Below, piece by piece: positions 4,473 through 5,328 of a stretch of 5,328 nucleotides of DNA. Made by a program: the position numbers and the translations under genes. Position 1 is the first letter of the stretch, and each line of letters begins with the position of its first letter. Origin of the DNA: Desulfobacula sp. (GTDB taxonomy: Bacteria > Desulfobacterota > Desulfobacteria > Desulfobacterales > Desulfobacteraceae); assembly GCF_021107415.1 (NCBI RefSeq), contig NZ_JAIOSW010000319.1, positions 1-5,328 on the forward strand. The letters are read 5' to 3'. The notes beneath the pieces were generated by a model, which ran no database searches, was not told where the DNA came from, and worked only from the letters and a program-made list of their open reading frames with translations.

Positions 4473-5328
4473 TCAAATTATCTGGGTTTTTCCGGCAATA
4501 TTCAAGGAGAAGCCCACCTCTTCCGCACGCTGGCTGAATTCATCTAAAAGCTTGTTTATGGCAAGGCCCTGGTCTTTACCATGTGAAATAAGAAACACGG
4601 TTATTTCCCTCTCAAAACCTGATTTTTCTGCTATGCCTTCCTTAAGCGTTTTTGTAATGATTGATAATTCATCAATTATTTCCCGCATGGAGTCGTATCT
4701 TTTGCCGGGTGATTTGGCACAGGATTTAATGATAAAATGTTTTATAGCTTCAGGAATATCAGGGACCAGGATGGATGGGTCCGGGATGTCCTTGCTGGTA
4801 TGCATTTTCATCAAGGCCATTAAATCGTCACTGGCAAAAGGTTTTTTGCCTGTGAACATCTCATATGCCATAATTCCGAGGCTATAGATGTCTGATCTAA
4901 AATCAACCGGATTTCCTTCTATTTGTTCAGGAGACATATAGTGGACAGTACCGGTTTGTTCAAAATCTTCTTCGCCAGGGGAGCAGGCAAGACCAAAGTC
5001 TAAAAGTTTTATATGATCGTCTTTTAAAATAAAAATATTTGCAGGTTTTACATCCCGATGGATAATTTTATGATCATGTGCATAGGCAAGACCGGAACAG
5101 ACCTGCGTTAAAAAGGTCAGTGCCCTTGAAAACGGCAGGGCACCTTTTCTTTCAAGAAGGGCTTCCAAAGATTCCCCTTCAAGGCATTCCATTATAATAA
5201 AAATAGTTCGGTACAATTCCTCAATATCATAAACCTGTACAATATTAGGATGGTTCAGCTGAGCAATGAATTTATCTTCTTTTCTGAAGTTTTCAAGAAA
5301 ATCTTCATCCATTGCCTGATTGTGTTTC
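4473..5328 (-). CDS. Ser/Thr protein kinase (Hanks type, PknB-like), N-lobe truncated by window
   Basis: This is a cytoplasmic Ser/Thr protein kinase of eukaryotic-like type. The frame is open to the window edge; an internal ATG at 5312 would give 279 residues, but the kinase N-lobe (glycine loop and VAIK lysine) lies beyond the edge, so that ATG is not the start. Numbered from it: alpha-C region FRKEDKFIAQLNHPNIV (9-25, E12 likely the salt-bridge glutamate), hinge MECLEGESL (41-49), catalytic loop IHRDVKPANI (84-93; D87, K89, N92), DFG (105-107), activation segment T120-G121-T122 with SPE at 127-129, RSDIYSLG (139-146) and the C-lobe arginine KRY (204-206). All catalytic residues in view are present, so it should be active. 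The kinase domain ends near 220, followed by a soluble tail of about 60 residues of unknown role with FLISHGKDQGLAINKL at 240-255. No transmembrane segment is seen. It converges on the antitoxin with a 17-base gap. Confidence 0.94.
   Translation of the reverse strand, partial: KHNQAMDEDFLENFRKEDKFIAQLNHPNIVQVYDIEELYRTIFIIMECLEGESLEALLERKGALPFSRALTFLTQVCSGLAYAHDHKIIHRDVKPANIFILKDDHIKLLDFGLACSPGEEDFEQTGTVHYMSPEQIEGNPVDFRSDIYSLGIMAYEMFTGKKPFASDDLMALMKMHTSKDIPDPSILVPDIPEAIKHFIIKSCAKSPGKRYDSMREIIDELSIITKTLKEGIAEKSGFEREITVFLISHGKDQGLAINKLLDEFSQRAEEVGFSLNIAGKTQII

Noticed and set aside
4552..4887. 111-codon plus-strand open frame opposite the kinase
   Set aside because: It is the mirror of conserved kinase C-lobe codons, with no start signal or family resemblance.

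Overview
The window is AT-rich bacterial DNA with short intergenic gaps and Shine-Dalgarno-type gene starts. Peptide-type ABC ATPases, a CspA-type cold shock protein, a DadA-like flavoenzyme, a chromosomal toxin-antitoxin pair and a Hanks-type Ser/Thr kinase together would suit a metabolically versatile Gram-negative bacterium. A marine sulfate-reducing deltaproteobacterium of the Desulfobacter type is my guess. That is inference from overall feel; no marker gene fixes the taxon.

Layout, left to right. (1) 1-753 (+): the 3' three quarters of an OppD/DppD-type ATPase, with its Walker A outside the window. (2) 754-940: a leader with a candidate promoter and a foldable 5' UTR, leading into a 66-residue cold shock protein (941-1141, +) and a strong intrinsic terminator (1149-1189). 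(3) 1196-1237: a small array of 14-bp tandem repeats in the convergent gap. (4) 1247-2494 (-): a DadA-like FAD-dependent D-amino acid dehydrogenase. (5) 2495-2618: a divergent control region with two perfect palindromes. (6) 2619-3584 (+): the OppF/DppF-type partner ATPase. (7) 3585-3899: a gene-poor stretch with what may be a frameshifted antisense gene remnant. (8) 3900-4181 and 4174-4455 (+): a BrnT-like toxin and a ribbon-helix-helix antitoxin, overlapping by 8 bases. (9) 4473-5328 (-): a Ser/Thr protein kinase whose N-lobe lies beyond the right edge.

How the genes may work together. The two ABC ATPases look like the two halves of one peptide or opine-type importer, because OppD and OppF normally form a heterodimer. 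Here they are separated by the cold shock gene and by a divergently transcribed amino-acid oxidoreductase. The simplest reading is that the oxidoreductase handles a product of the imported substrate and was placed, with its own promoter, inside the transporter locus. The toxin-antitoxin pair appears to be an autonomous cassette with its own promoter and operator-like dyad. The kinase is probably unrelated to its convergent neighbour.

The regulatory DNA is the most unusual part: a cold shock leader that can form two mutually exclusive pairings, a 14-bp palindrome overlapping the -35 region between the divergent dadA-like gene and oppF, and a toxin promoter that predicts a leaderless mRNA. I saw no tRNA, rRNA, CRISPR array or intact mobile element.
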